Source of the DNA: Halichondria panicea
Lineage: Eukaryota; Porifera; Demospongiae; Suberitida; Halichondriidae
Reading direction: 5' to 3'
Length of the DNA: 64,000 bases
NCBI RefSeq assembly: GCF_963675165.1
Contig: NC_087377.1
Location: 9,565,122 to 9,629,121, forward strand
Of this stretch, positions 10,395 to 22,175 are shown piece after piece (positions within the stretch are counted from its first letter, which is position 1; the number at the start of each line of letters is the position of its first letter). Under the pieces are notes generated by a model, which was not told the DNA's origin, did no database searches, and worked only from the letters and a program-made list of their open reading frames with translations. The translations under genes were made by a program, and so were the position numbers.

Positions 10395-11040
10395 CCATGT
10401 ACAGGAAAACATCTGTACCTCTGCAACCACAATGTAGTAAATATATAGGCAGTATTTCTAGTTGGCTTCTGCATGTTATGATTGTCTCAGTAATTAACAA
10501 GCCAACAAATAATCATAAATTGAAATTGTCATAGCCTGCAAAACACTGTAACTGTAATGGAAAATTTGACGGATGTTTTTAGGTGATTTGGCACCAAATT
10601 TAAAACCGCCAAAATAAATTAAGTTTTCTGGTGCATGGTCGCATTTTGTCTGACTGAAGTGATTGCGATTAGTAGCTCAGCTAACTTGTTGCTTGCTTCA
10701 TTTTGACAAAGCTAAAACTTGTGAGCTGAGGGCCTGTTACTATATTATCTGGGTCTTGTATGTTATAGTGAATCAAGGAATTAGAAGTTGCTCAAAATTG
10801 GATTTTTCTGGAAGCAGCTTGTTGACCTCAAGCATCAAGCATTGATAAATGCTGTGCAAGTAGAGTAGTAAATGTACATACCCTTTGAGTTGTGTGAAAG
10901 TCTGCAGTATCCCAGATAGTGGATGCATCAGTATTTTACTTAATAATGATTTTGTGGTGTGTGGGTGGACAAAACAGGTACAATTGTGGTTGCAGTGCTC
11001 TTGGAGTGTAACCTGCAAAGGTATGGAAAACCACTGTAAT
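10395..11040. mobile_element. Element with GCAACCACAATGTAG ends (copy 1)
   Basis: This aligns with 25526-26489: CTGCAACCACAATGTAGTAA, then GTGATTGCGAT, AACTTGTTGCTTGCTTCA, GAGCTGAGGGCCTGT, and a right end containing GGTTGCAGTGCTC and GGAAAACCACTGTA. Inverted ends with CAGTGGTTTTCC define it. The left end is disturbed by the foldback at 9709-10394. Short internal frames lack recognisable motifs. Confidence 0.65.
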
Positions 11041-11044
11041 ACGG

Positions 11045-11460
11045 TATATAGCTCATGGATGAAACTTACTACTTATAGTGCACTAGCTGTACATGTTCAT
11101 GACGTTGTTAACGAACTGGAGTTATGCTCTCGTCATTTAGTGAGGATGGCTATAATTAGGTCCCTAACCAAATTTTTGCTCAAATAGTTAGGCTTTAGCT
11201 ATTAAGCAACTTGGTTAGGAAATTTAGTGCTTGTGAGTAATTTCACCACAATTTTAATGTATGCAGGTGTCTTTCTCATAAAAACTATTCACTCAACTTT
11301 CGGTCAGCGATAGGAATTTAGGGACTACGAATTGTATACAAGTTTGCTTGAACTTTGGAAGGAATTTGGGCCCAACGAAGAGAAATTAAATTTAGAGCCT
11401 AAAGATAATTATTGTACCTGCATGCTGTCATTAAGTATTTTCTTAACTTACCTTATAACA
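11045..11460. other. Stretch without recognised feature
   Basis: AT-rich, with only short frames and no supported gene, repeat or RNA. Confidence 0.3.
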
Positions 11461-11465
11461 ATAAT

Positions 11466-11675
11466 TACCGTATAGCTGGTAATTTTCGTGGGGCAAAATA
11501 TTCGTGGTTTTCGTGGTTGGAGGTCTGACCACGAATATTTTACCCACGAATGAAGCGACCTTGCCTACCTTTACCTACAATCCAAGCAGCAACCACGAAA
11601 ATATTATCCACGAAATGTCTCAATATTGCTAAACCACGAATATTTTGTCCCCCGAAAATTACCCGCTATACGGTA
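11466..11675. mobile_element. MITE, TACCGTATAGCGGG family (copy 2)
   Basis: Left end TACCGTATAGCTGGTAATTT and right end AATTACCCGCTATACGGTA. The inner part has CGTGGTTTTCGTGG against ACCACGAATATTTT. 210 bp, non-coding. Confidence 0.85.
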
Positions 11676-11687
11676 TATGTTATAGTT

Positions 11688-11792
11688 AAACAATGGCCTC
11701 GAGTGTCTGATAAACCACGAGGTGCAGCCGAGTTGGTTTATCTGATTACTCGAGCGTGTAAAGCAAATATACCACGAGAGGCCATAGTTTAA
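11688..11792. repeat. Imperfect palindrome
   Basis: AAACAATGGCCTCGAG at the left and CGAG...GAGGCCATAGTTT at the right are inverted, with inner GATAAACCACGAGG against GGTTTATCTGATTA. It directly follows the MITE and may be another small foldback. Confidence 0.5.
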
Positions 11793-12051
11793 CTGGCTTG
11801 TACTATGTTTAGAACTGTACTACTATGTTTAGCTACTTCCTGTCATGCTTCTTCAATGAATATGTTTATAACTACTGTTTGACGTCACTGTTGCTATAGC
11901 TATGCAATGAATTTGCTATTTTTTTAAAAAGCGATGGCTGATTCAAGCATAAGTGTGCAGGATTGGTTATTTATGCATGTTATACTGACATTAGCATGAC
12001 ATTATATGTATAATTGCATAACATCCCCACATTATACATGTCAGGGGCGTA

Positions 12052-12438
12052 GGCAGGAATTTGAGGAAGGGGGGGCTGAGCTGTTCGCGCCAGAAACTAC
12101 TTGGCGCGGAGCGCCGAAAATTCCGGTGACCGGAAGCCACACCCCCTAATTAATGACTCATTGCGCATGTGCAAGAAATAGCCACACCTTGCTTCAATTA
12201 ATAATACTGCTAAAGCTAGCTAGCTAGCCATAGCTAGCTAGCTAGCTTAGTTGCGCTAAAGAATCAAAGTTACTAGTATAGTATAGCTAGCTCTTGGACA
12301 TGCTGTTTGTCTGCCACTAATCTATACCAGTAATTCCCAGGCTGAAGACTCATCAGAGAAGGTGGGGCTCTTAGTGTAGTTTTTGCAGAGAAAGGGGGGG
12401 CTCCAGCCCCCAAAGCCCTCCCCCTCCCTACGCCCCTG
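12052..12438. mobile_element. hAT-like MITE with CATGT target duplication
   Basis: CAGGGGCGTAGGCAGGAATT at the left and CCTACGCCCCTG at the right are inverted ends. The 5-bp sequence CATGT lies immediately outside both (12047-12051 and 12439-12443). The interior is G/C-run rich with no long frame. CAGGGGCG-type ends are typical of hAT-related elements, and a 5-bp duplication is the same length seen at 55867 and 62008. Confidence 0.8.
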
Positions 12439-12443
12439 CATGT

Positions 12444-12790
12444 AACATATAATGTTGATATAAAAACGTATAATGTGCATAATGTCACATTCATACAAGT
12501 GATGTAATAATTATGACATTATGCATTTTATACTTGATGTATAATTGTTATGCATATTGTGCATAATGTCACATTTTAGTAAGTGGTGTATATTATGCAT
12601 AATATGCATAACGTCAAATTTATATTTGATGTATAATTGAGCTGCATAATGTGCATAATGTCAAATAATTATTTTAATTGTGTATAATATGCATAATATG
12701 CATAATGTCAAATTTGTGAGATCCAAGTTGGGATGTGTTGGTGTTACGGATAATAGAGTTTGGCTACAGGTACACTTAATTGTGTATGTA
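12444..12790. repeat. ATAATGTGCATAATGTCA-rich degenerate tandem region
   Basis: Variants of GCATAATATGCATAATGTCA recur many times here, and related words (GTGTATAACATGTGTATAAC) continue at 13540-13870 and before 12047. The hAT-like MITE, the CACTGTAAAAAA MITE and the telomere-like array interrupt this AT-rich repeat field. No coding sequence is present. Confidence 0.6.
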
Positions 12791-12849
12791 TATTACGCAT
12801 AATTATAATGTGCATTATAATTTCGGGATTATGGGCGGTTATAAGGGTA

Positions 12850-12992
12850 CACTGCATGTAAAAAATGGTGTGTGGTTTTGACGCAAGTGCATGACTATTG
12901 TGGCAATTATCAGGAAAACCGCAAGAAAAAACGCACGTTTGCCACAATAGCCACGCACTCTGCGTCAAAACCACACATCATTTTTTACAGTG
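12850..12992. mobile_element. MITE, CACTGTAAAAAATGATGTGT family (copy 2)
   Basis: Second copy of the 8256-8389 element with the same arms (GTGTGGTTTT, ACGCAAGTG, ATTGTGGCAA, CGCAC) and CACTG/CAGTG ends. The left end carries a small insertion (CACTGCATGTAAAAAATG). Confidence 0.85.
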
Positions 12993-13014
12993 CGCGCACT
13001 ATAGCTATATATAA

Positions 13015-13498
13015 GAGGTTAGGTAACGGTATGGGTAAGGGTTAGTTAGCATAAGGGGTAAAGGGTTAGGGATATATAGGGTTATATAGGGCGTAAGGTT
13101 AGGGGGTTATAGGGTAACAGGCTAGGGGGTCAGGGTCAGGGTAAAGGGTTAGGGTAAGAGATTAGAGTTAGGGTAAAGGGGTTAGAGTTAGGGTAAAGGG
13201 TTAGAGTTAGGGTCAAGGGTTTGAGTTAGGGTAAAGGGGTTAGAGTTAGGGTATAAAGGGGTTAGGGTAAAGGGTTAGGGTAAAGGGGTTAGAGTTATAG
13301 GGTAAAGGGGTTAGAGTTAGGGTAAAGGGGTTAGGGTTAGGGTAAAGGGTTAGAGTTAGGGTAAAGGGGTTAGTGTTAGGGGTTAGGTGGGTAAGGTTAG
13401 GGTAAAGGGTTAGGGTAAAGGGGTTAGTGTTAGGGGTTAGGTGGGTAAGGTTAGGGTAAAGGGTTAGGGTAAAGGGGTTAGAGTTAGGGTAAGGGATT
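13015..13498. repeat. Telomere-like GGTTAGGGTAAAGG array
   Basis: About 480 bp are built from GGGTTAGGGTAAAGG and GGTTAGAGTTAGGGTAAAGG variants, with higher-order copies of about 55 bp near 13357-13466 (TTAGTGTTAGGGGTTAGG...). TTAGGG is the common animal telomere repeat, so this looks like a diverged internal telomere-like satellite. Shorter complements (CCCTAAC words) occur at 18750-19035 and 19640-19662. Frames through it translate to low-complexity peptides and are not genes. Confidence 0.85.
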
Positions 13499-13869
13499 AA
13501 TATAGGTGTTATGCACATTATGTACACTGGCACAGTTGTGCGTAAGTGTGACATTATACACGTTGACTTTATACTGTATAATGTCTAACATGTGTATAAC
13601 ACTGTGTATAACATGTGTATAACGTGGTATAATTATGCATGTTATGCACATTATACTGGTATTGAAAGAATACTGACTATCAAAACAATGACATCATAAC
13701 TGAAATAGTAAGACAATGCACGAAACTGATTCACATTATACTTATTATACTAGATTATGGTGGTAATTTGTGACTTTATACATCACTCTATGCAATATAA
13801 CATGTGTATAATGTGTATAGAACCATGTAAAACCTCTATGTGTATAACATCCTAAAGTATAAATAGTAT

Positions 13870-14440
13870 AAATAGCCAATCCTGCACTGCTCTCGATTCA
13901 AGCAAGCGTCTATGATTCAAGCAAGCAATTGTGAAGGCTGTGTTTCTGCATCTTTATAGAAGGCACTTCAAGAAAGTACACTGGTGCTACTTGTCTACAA
14001 AGAGTGCAAATGTACCCCAAAATATCATTCCACAAGCCTACTGTACTGGCCCAGTGCAGTGCAGTTTCTTTAGTCTGAGAAACACTTGGCAGTCTGGACC
14101 CTTCTTACTGCTCCTGGTCCCATGCAGCAATGTAATAAGCAGGTTGTGACAACCAATGTTGAAAGTTGAAAAAAAGCAACACAAACAAACCAGTATCGTT
14201 CGATTCACGATCACGGAGTTCTTCGAAATTTGCCTCCTTTTTGGAACTATTCATCGCTCGAACTTGGCTCTTTTTATGTTGACTAAAATCATTAGTAGTC
14301 TGTTTTGTATTGAATTCTCTCTAACTCTAATATTGCTAATATTGATTGAATTGAGTAGTGTGTCATTGTTTTAATTGAAACAGTGTGTCAATTTTGTTGC
14401 AAAGGTGGGATACTGTGTTCAGTTTTAGCTGTACATGTAG
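13870..14440. other. Stretch without recognised gene
   Basis: Two short ATG frames (13931-14149 and 14156-14374) show no motif or splice signature. Nothing else could be supported. Confidence 0.3.
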
Positions 14441-14442
14441 TT

Positions 14443-14510
14443 TGACCACAGCCATGGTATATGGCAGTTATACACTAGGGTATAACTGCCATATACCATG
14501 GCTGTGGTCA
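14443..14510. repeat. Near-perfect 30-bp hairpin
   Basis: TGACCACAGCCATGGTATAT at the left is mirrored at the right, giving arms of about 30 bp around a loop of roughly 8 bases. The length is compatible with a tiny foldback element or an RNA hairpin. No supporting evidence chooses between them. Confidence 0.65.
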
Positions 14511-14514
14511 GACA

Positions 14515-16580
14515 GGTTGTATAAGTAGTATAAACTACAACTGAAGCCTTTGATCTTTGGTGCAACCATAGTACAACACTGTATAACTTGAAAAGCCTAG
14601 CTGTGCAAATAATTTATACTGTATACACTAGGCAGATGGATCAATACTAAAATTGTAAATTGTTTATTTTTCAGTTTTTAGCGTTTTGGAATTTGTGTAA
14701 GCTTTGGATTGACTGTACGTGTTTTGATTACTTTACAATAGGTATGATTATGCACATGGATATACCTGGGAAGTATTGAGATAGTATATAGTATAACAAG
14801 GGGGGAAAATGTTAAACAAATCAAACTGACAGGGAAAAATCTTTCTTACTGAAACGGTATCTCATCACCTCTGAAGTAACAATTTAACAATAAGCATCCA
14901 TAATAATAATCTCACCTCAATCTCCATGGCTCTGCATGTATGGCTCTTTTTTACCATGATCACGACGAGAGCTGGTTAGGTTGTTCTTTTCATCCCATGA
15001 TCGAACAGAGAGAACCTGAGCCAGTATCAGTGTGCATACATGTAAAGTTGCATATAGGTGAAGCTTGTGCAGGAGTGTATAATTACAAAATAAAATTCAC
15101 ACTTAATAGCACTTAACTATACTTACTTCCATATATTTATTTATAATTATGTGTACACTGTGCTATAGTGTATATTAGTACTGAAGTGCATGGTGGTGGT
15201 GCTCAATAGGAGCATCTAGCAATTAATGTGGACTACCAATTATGATACACATGCATACCTCAATACAATAATTTGACTTTTGATTCTGAATGATCTTTAC
15301 CTAATAGTAGAGTCCAATCTAACCCGGTATACAAGATTCACAGAAATTGACACTCGATCAAATTTTAATGTCCCACAGGACAATTATAATCATCTACTCT
15401 GCATGAAGGTACAAAAATACTCATACTAGTGATGAGAGGTTATAAAGGAGGTTGGGGGTGACTGTGCTCACACGTGTTATTAATTATAGTTTCAGGTGTC
15501 AGCATATCGTGCTTATTATAAAATTAATACAAATGTGCTAACTAGCTACACTACAAAACCTAAGTCTAATAATCAGCAATACGGAGTACTTTTTTTGTTT
15601 GTGGACGGTTCTGCTAAGAGGTGCTGCCGTGCTCCACGCTGGAATACTCCACTGGATACTCCCCGGGTTGTTGGGCCGCCTGTTGATCACTCCCTGGCTT
15701 TGGACGTTTGGTGCTGAGATCAATATCGGCATAGGTCAGCTAAAGTGGTGAGTGTGTGTGCATAGGCAATAGTTTACACAATTGCATAAACACATTAGCA
15801 AATCCATTAACAACGATAACTATTGTGAAAGTCCAGAAATTGGATACCCAGCTACATGTATAGCTATAGCTATTTCAAGCGTGGCCATTATAGTATATAG
15901 TATACAGTATACACTAAAGGTTAATGGTAGCTGTATAATGTCAGAATGAATGTTATCATGGTTAGACATAATAACAGAAACCTGTTTAACCACAAGCTAT
16001 TTACACAATGAACATCTGCTAAGCAAACTTGAATGTTAGCTTTCAGTAAAGAAATGCAAACATAAACATAATTATTATATTAATTATTATAAGGCCACAC
16101 AACTAATCACTTGTTTCTCAGGCCCACCCACATCGTTTTTTGCCCCTCATGCTAGCTTTTTGACTCTAGCTACTTTCTATATGGTACACATGACATTCAT
16201 TCTTGTCCACACTCCAGGAATAAAAAAGCATACATCAATATAATTACGTGTAGGGGCTCTAGCAGCAACAGTTTATAGACTGTGGCTATATAACAAAGAT
16301 GTGGCCTGCTAACACAGGCCCAAACACATAATTATGCTATGGAGACTTTGCATGGGGCCCATTAAGCTGGCTGTATTATAGAGAGTGGCCTATATATACT
16401 TAAATATATAGGATGACCACAGTAGACAAGTTTCACTATAGCTATAATACTGCTTTACACATTATCAGTCCAACTACAACTGTAACCGTGCATGTTCACT
16501 TAACTTGAAATGCAAACCTTATCAGAGGTCAAGCACTACCGTAAAAATGGTACAATCTGATTGGTCACTAAGATGTCCAT
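14515..16580. other. Two kilobases without recognised feature
   Basis: AT-rich with short overlapping frames (for example 15496-15717) that lack motifs. A short frame pair near 15600-15720 is GC-richer but not identifiable. Confidence 0.3.
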
Positions 16581-16581
16581 T

Positions 16582-16720
16582 CAGGGGCGTAGCCAGAATT
16601 TATAGTAAGAGGGTGCTCTCAAGGTTGATGGGAGCGTAGTGCACACCGCCAACAAATTTTGGACCGAAAGCTACACCTCCTGGCAAAAAGGGGGTATTAT
16701 GCATGAGACATTTAACCCCC
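16582..16720. mobile_element. Truncated hAT-like fragment
   Basis: CAGGGGCGTAGCCAGAATTT is the characteristic left end of the family seen complete at 12052, 55867 and 62008. No matching right end is visible, so only a fragment remains. Confidence 0.6.
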
Positions 16721-17029
16721 TTTGTCTTGAAGTAGTCTTGAGAGAGCTACATGTAAATAGCCTGTTCACTAATTACTATGGTCAATAGGCTTTGGATGTA
16801 AGCTTTTAGTGTTCAAAAAGTGATTGGGTATTATGTAGCAATTAATATAATTTTAAGGATAATTGGCTACTCTAGCCTATATCTGGCCAATTACTATAAT
16901 TTAATTATGTACTTAAACTAACTTTTGTGGTATCTCTGTCAAAACAAGTGTACAACTCCCAAATTCTTTACAAAATGCTCTGAGCACAGTGCTTGCAGCC
17001 TGGAGAGTAAAATACCACAATAGGTTGAC

Positions 17030-17320
17030 TAGTTGTACTTAAATGTATATCAAGATTGGAACATTTCCAAGAAATTGTGCTGATACCATTGTATAGGTGA
17101 ATGAATAAGACTTCAAAAATATTTCCCCAAAAGTTGTTGTATAGTGGGATATCATTTTAGGTGAAAATGGGGGTGATCGTAAAAAAAGGTGTGTAACATC
17201 AAAATTAATATCTCCGGAAATAAAACAATTTTTTTACGACATAATTATGTACATAAACTGATTACTATTGAGTTTTTTGGGTGCCTTGCCAGACCTTAGC
17301 CGACAACAATTGGTCTCAAA
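17030..17320. repeat. Dispersed repeat, pair with 49955-50420
   Basis: AAGATTGGAACATTTC, AAGAAATTGTGCTGATACCA, TTTCCCCAAAAGTTGTTGTA, AAATGGGGGTGATCGTA and ATATCTCCGGAA appear in order here and at 49955-50160. The tail CCTTAGCCGACAACAATTGG also recurs near 50390. It is non-coding and lies inside intron 9/10 territory of receptor 3 in the second copy. Confidence 0.7.
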
Positions 17321-17784
17321 TAGTGAACTTTGACCCTATCTGAGGCTATCATCTCTGCACCTGGAAGCCATAATTATTGATACTGCAGCTAGTTTATACT
17401 GGGCAGCTTGTTAGTGCTTTTTAAAGACTTTCTTTGAGTTCAAAGAACTTTTGATGCAACCTGAATTCAAACTAAAGATGTTGAATTTGCTGGAGTGTTG
17501 ATAAACGTCTCTCTCAATCAGTGGCCTCTCTCGAATTGTAGCCTCCTTTGCCAGCAGAATGAAACATTTATAGTAGCCGCGACCTTAGATCACGTAAATA
17601 TTGTATGTACGCACCCTCGGAGGAGTGTGTTTAATCGCGATACATCCCAAGTGCACGTGAAATATATAATTTATGTCACTTCCTTATAACTACAACCATT
17701 GACGTCAGATAGCAACTGTGCAGAAGAGAAAAGTTAGCTATAGCTAGTGAGCTAGGATACAAAAGCTAAAAAGAATACCGTAGG

Positions 17785-18025
17785 TGTGTGCTGAAAGGTC
17801 TGCTTCCCCTGGCCCTGCTGTGAAGTGTATATATTATATACAAATCACAGCTCAGCTAGCTAGAGCTAGGATATTAACAAAAAAGACCGTATATATAATT
17901 ATAATTATAGGTTAATTTGTTAGCTGTCATGTTGAAAGGTCTGCTCCCCCTGACCCTATAATACTATAGTGTTACGAAGTGCATATATGCAAATCACAAC
18001 TCATATACTTATAGCTCACCGGCAA
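17785..18025. repeat. Local tandem duplication
   Basis: GCTGAAAGGTCTGCTTCCCC...GAAGTGTATATA...CAAATCACAGCTC is repeated about 145 bp later as GTTGAAAGGTCTGCTCCCCC...GAAGTGCATATA...CAAATCACAACTC. No ORF spans it. Confidence 0.6.
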
Positions 18026-18239
18026 AAGTAACAGCTACAACTGCCTTTCAGGCATCTCCCAATGCAATGTATTGAACAAAGAACAATTATTTTTGATCTC
18101 TATCTATACATGCATGCATGTTGCTGTTGTTATTGTATTTGTGTGTATAAATGAGTTAAAGTTACTGTCTGGAAACTATAGTGACGTACGTGGGCGTATT
18201 GTAGCACGGGAGTGGGTGTATATGAGAGCTGTGCAGTAT

Positions 18240-18598
18240 TAGATCTTTATACCAGTTATACTTTATACATGCAGTTATAATATACCTTGTATGCTATTAT
18301 ATCAGCTATAATTATTAATACTGTATAATAATAATTTTATTATAAATTATGCTGTGTATAAAACAGTATAGTTGTATAATTGCTATACTGTATAACTATA
18401 CATTGTAATTATAATTCAATACATCATACTCAGTATATTCAGTATAATTATATCACTTTATTGCATTGTATAACTATACAGTATAGTTGCGTGTATACTG
18501 TGTAACTATATAATTGTACTCAAATTTCATGGAGGTCAGCTTGCCCACGAAAATAACAAATATTTTACCCCACAAAAATTACACGCTATATACAGTAG
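18240..18598. repeat. TATAACTATA-rich tract ending in a MITE relic
   Basis: 18240-18500 is a run of GTATAATTATA/ACTATACTGTATAAC variants. 18530-18598 carries GCTTGCCCACGAAAATAAC and TTTTACCCCACAAAAATTAC ending at GCTATATACAGTA, the right half of a TACCGTATAGCGGG-family MITE. Confidence 0.55.
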
Positions 18599-18749
18599 GG
18601 TGGTGGGTGGTGCTTTAGTTGCATCCTGGGCATAATATCAATATCATACAGGCATGTACTGTATTTACATCAGTATAGTACTATCCTTTGATGTCTGACC
18701 ACAATGAGCACTGTAACCATAATTAATATCCTCTATAACTATAAGCTAT

Positions 18750-19035
18750 AACTATATAATATCCCCTAACCCTACTAACCCTAACAATATCCTATATATA
18801 CCTCCCTAAACCTAACCCCATGCATCCCCTATATACATGTAAGCTAACCCTGTCCCAAACCTATAACACAGCATGCCCTAACAGCATCCCCTAACACCTA
18901 AACTAACCCTATCCCCTAACCTTAAACCTAACAATATTCTATATAACTCCTCTAAACCGAACCCGTCCCCTAACTCTCCCCCAACTCTCCCCCCACTATA
19001 AACCTAACCCCATCCCCTAACCCCCTATATATTAT
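18750..19035. repeat. Degenerate CCCTAAC-rich tract
   Basis: Repeated ATCCCCTAACCCTA and CTAAACCTAACC words over about 285 bp resemble a decayed complement of the telomere-like array at 13015. Non-coding. Confidence 0.6.
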
Positions 19036-19111
19036 TATACTTTCGTTATAGTTATACCGACAAAATTAACAAGTTATACACACCTCAAAAAGATAATTTT
19101 TATTGTATTAT

Positions 19112-19294
19112 CCCGTATAGCGGGTAATTTTCACGATGCAAAAAATTCATTAACTCAAAATACAGTGATTTTCGTGAGTGAAAATTTCGCTTGGCTTCAT
19201 TGCGTGCATGCATGTATTCCGGCTAAGTTTTCGTGGAGGTCAGCTTGCCCACGAATATTTTGCGCTACGAAAATTACCCGCTATATATACAGTA
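19112..19294. mobile_element. MITE, TACCGTATAGCGGG family (copy 3)
   Basis: CCCGTATAGCGGGTAATTTT at the left and AAATTACCCGCTATATATAC at the right with inner TTTTCGTGG/CCCACGAATATTTTG words. Diverged but recognisable. Confidence 0.75.
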
Positions 19295-19793
19295 TAGCGT
19301 AAATTTATCTAGTGAACATTATAGTTGTGTAATACAGTTATACAAGTAACAAATATACTGTATATAACGTTGTATAACTGTTGTATAATTGATGTATACT
19401 TGCGTATAATTATACAGTTATACACCACATTACGGTAATTTTGATATCCTCAGGCCCTTAGTAGCATTCTCACTATACGCTCTCAAAATATCTTCCATAT
19501 AAGCAATTAAGCGTGCAAGAGATATATAATTTATTAACACAGCTATATATGTACTGACTAACGTGAACTGGGGTTGTACTGTACAATGTACATGTGGATG
19601 GCATGCAGTACACATTGTTTGTGATATACACAAGTGAGTAACTGTTAACCCTAACCCTAACCCATGATAAAAATTGCACAATTCATACATGATCACTACC
19701 ATATTAGGCAATGACTAGGGAAGCTGAACAGCTGAACATTATAACCTGTCCTGCATGTTATTATGTTATTTCAGTCTAATGCCAGAGGGGCGT

Positions 19794-19866
19794 TTTGTGG
19801 TTAGTATTATGACTTTGTGGTTAGTGTTATGACTTTATGGTTAGTGTTATGACTTTGTGATTAATA
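19794..19866. repeat. Short tandem repeat, 22-bp unit
   Basis: About 3.3 copies of TGTGGTTAGTGTTATGACTT. Likely a small minisatellite. Confidence 0.7.
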
Positions 19867-20008
19867 CTGCCTGTTGCACTTGGCAACAACGTAGCAACGG
19901 GATATATCATAAAACGTAGTGTTTTCACTGTACACAGGCTACAACTATGGAAAGCAGTCTAGGGGGGGTAACTCAGGTTAGTTGCTGTCTTGCATAACAT
20001 TTTACAAC

Positions 20009-20230
20009 ACTGTATAGCGGGTAATTTTCGTGGAGTAAAAAATTCATTCAACTCGAACACGGTGATTTTCGTGAGTAACATTTTTGTTTGACTTCATTGC
20101 CTGCACCGTATTGGCTGCACTGCATCGCATGCATTCCGGTAAACCATGCCTACGTTTTTGTGGAGAAATTTTTCGTGGAGGTGAGCTTTCCCACGAAAAT
20201 AACGAATATTTTACTCCACGAGATTACTAG
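20009..20230. mobile_element. MITE, TACCGTATAGCGGG family (copy 4)
   Basis: CTGTATAGCGGGTAATTTTC at the left; TATTTTACTCCACGAGATTA at the right, with inner repeats GTTTTTGTGGAGAAATTTTT and CCCACGAAAATAACG. The right end has decayed (no CGGTA). Confidence 0.65.
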
Positions 20231-20393
20231 AAAGTGATGTGAGTTTGCTAGAGAGCACAACTGTAGATCTACCAAAGGCACCATAGTAATACACTGAATG
20301 ATATATTATAGGTCAAGAGTCTAACGTAAACATTGTATATGCCACACATAATATAACGCATGTCGTCCCGCCTCCTCTGGTAACCACTAATAT

Positions 20394-20625
20394 AGTGTTT
20401 CCCCCAGTGTAAAGTTCAAACAGGGTGGCCAGACTATATGGCTTGGGGGAGGTAGATGTAAAATAATGCTAGTCATTATTTGGCACACAGCTTCTCAATG
20501 TCCTAGCTCTAACACAATATAGAGAGAATCTGTACATGCATCCTGCAGAACCTTCCCCAAATTTAAATAGCTACTCAAACAGGGTGGCGCCATAATATTA
20601 TTCTTTAACGTGTGGGGGAAACACT
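20394..20625. mobile_element. MITE with AGTGTTTCCCCCA ends
   Basis: AGTGTTTCCCCCAGTGTAAA at the left and TGTGGGGGAAACACT at the right are inverted. CAAACAGGGTGGC occurs inside each end. No ORF. Superfamily not determined. Confidence 0.65.
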
Positions 20626-20629
20626 GATA

Positions 20630-22170
20630 GTTACCTTTTAGTAATAAAATGTGTGGAGGTTGGTCACAATTGTTAATTAGTCTTCTAATTTACCACCAAT
20701 TCCTACACTAAATGCTCATAGAAGGAACCCGACCCGACCCAACCTGCTGAGTCAGCACTTTTATCTCATTTTTACATTCCTGAGCGTTTATCTATCTTGT
20801 CTTACGACTCTTGTTAGTAAATATTCCGTAACAACATTTTGATGTGTGACCAACCTCCTCTCATAACATGAGTTGATGATTCAATTTATGGTCTGATATG
20901 CTATCTTTCACTAGTCTATACACAGAAATCACTGTTGTACCAACAATCAGAAAGCGTAATTAAAGATCACTTTCTTCTGAAATGAAGGCCAGAGGCTAGT
21001 TACGACAACTACAATTCCCAATAGTACCACTATCAAGGAGGCAGGCCTTATCATGTTGAACTTCTCTTATCTAGCCCTAAAATCATGTACACACACAAAC
21101 ATTAGGGTGGATCTACATGTTCATCTATACATGTACACATTCCATGACAACCAAACGTTTGGTTTCGGAGAGTCATTGTATAGATACTTTATAACTAAAG
21201 CAACCCAATTAAGAGTGTTATTATAATAGTATATTATATATATAATAAAATACTTACATATTTCACAAACGCTATAACTCCAATTAAGGCAATAGAGCAC
21301 ACGCACACATACATACACTCACACACATACATACATACACTCAGCACACTAGAATGGTTTTTATATAATTGACAGGTGAAAGCACATAACTATAACAATG
21401 GGTATGTAGTAAGGCCACCGTGTATCTCACAGTAATGTTGCTGACAAGAAAACAGCTATTCAACAGCAGTAAAGTGAAACTGACTTCTAGTTGTGCTACT
21501 GAATCCTTTCAAGAAGGTACAAACATTTATCATTAGACAGTGGTCAGGACAAACACATGTCATTACAAATTAATTTTGTGAAAGTAAAAGTGGCAATTAA
21601 GTGACAATGCAATAGGGAGAGTGAAAGAGTTGTACATCAGGGATTACCTATTAGGAGCCAGTTGCTATAATTATACCACACTAGCTGGCTATAAATGGCA
21701 ACTTTGTGCTGGGCATGCCATGTTTTCCTAGCACACAGGCAGTCATATGCATATGCTGGCTATAAGCCCATCAAATAAATTACCAAAATTATACCCAGCG
21801 AAAACTGGTTCTTCCTACAGTGCAAGGTTTCCTTCCTAAACACCAACATGCATGCACACAGAATGTGGGTCACTCATAACATGTGTACAGTATATAAGAA
21901 CTGTATTGTGTTTGCACAATACACAGCAATGTGCTTCTGTTGACCTCTAAGAGAGCGGTTTAATTATTGAGAAACAGTTCATGATGCTGTAGAATGTACA
22001 TGTACACCTTTACCGTAAGTTGCTATAACTACACAATAATACAGGAAGCTACACGTACATGTACATACTTAAAACACACACTTTAATACTTTCTTAGCAG
22101 GCACATACATATTCAAGGTATACACGTATATACATATGCAGTTACTATTTTCTGTGATGTACACTAGACA
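20630..22170. other. Intergenic stretch downstream of receptor 1
   Basis: No gene recognised. A CA/CATA microsatellite lies at about 21290-21345 (ACACATACATACACTC repeats). The region next to 22170 should hold the 3' untranslated region of receptor 1, but no clear polyadenylation signal was identified. Confidence 0.4.
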
Positions 22171-22175
22171 AGTCC

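Noticed and set aside
12212..12250. GCTAGCTAGCTAGC palindromic runs (also near 6000 and 56285)
   Set aside because: Simple tetranucleotide repeats; no evidence of regulatory function.
13246..13554. 102-codon minus-strand frame rich in Asn-Pro-Phe-Thr-Leu
   Set aside because: It is the translation of the telomere-like tandem array; low complexity, no other coding sign.
15496..15732. Overlapping short frames on both strands, GC-richer
   Set aside because: No recognisable domain, splice sites or repeat relation; could not be supported as a gene.
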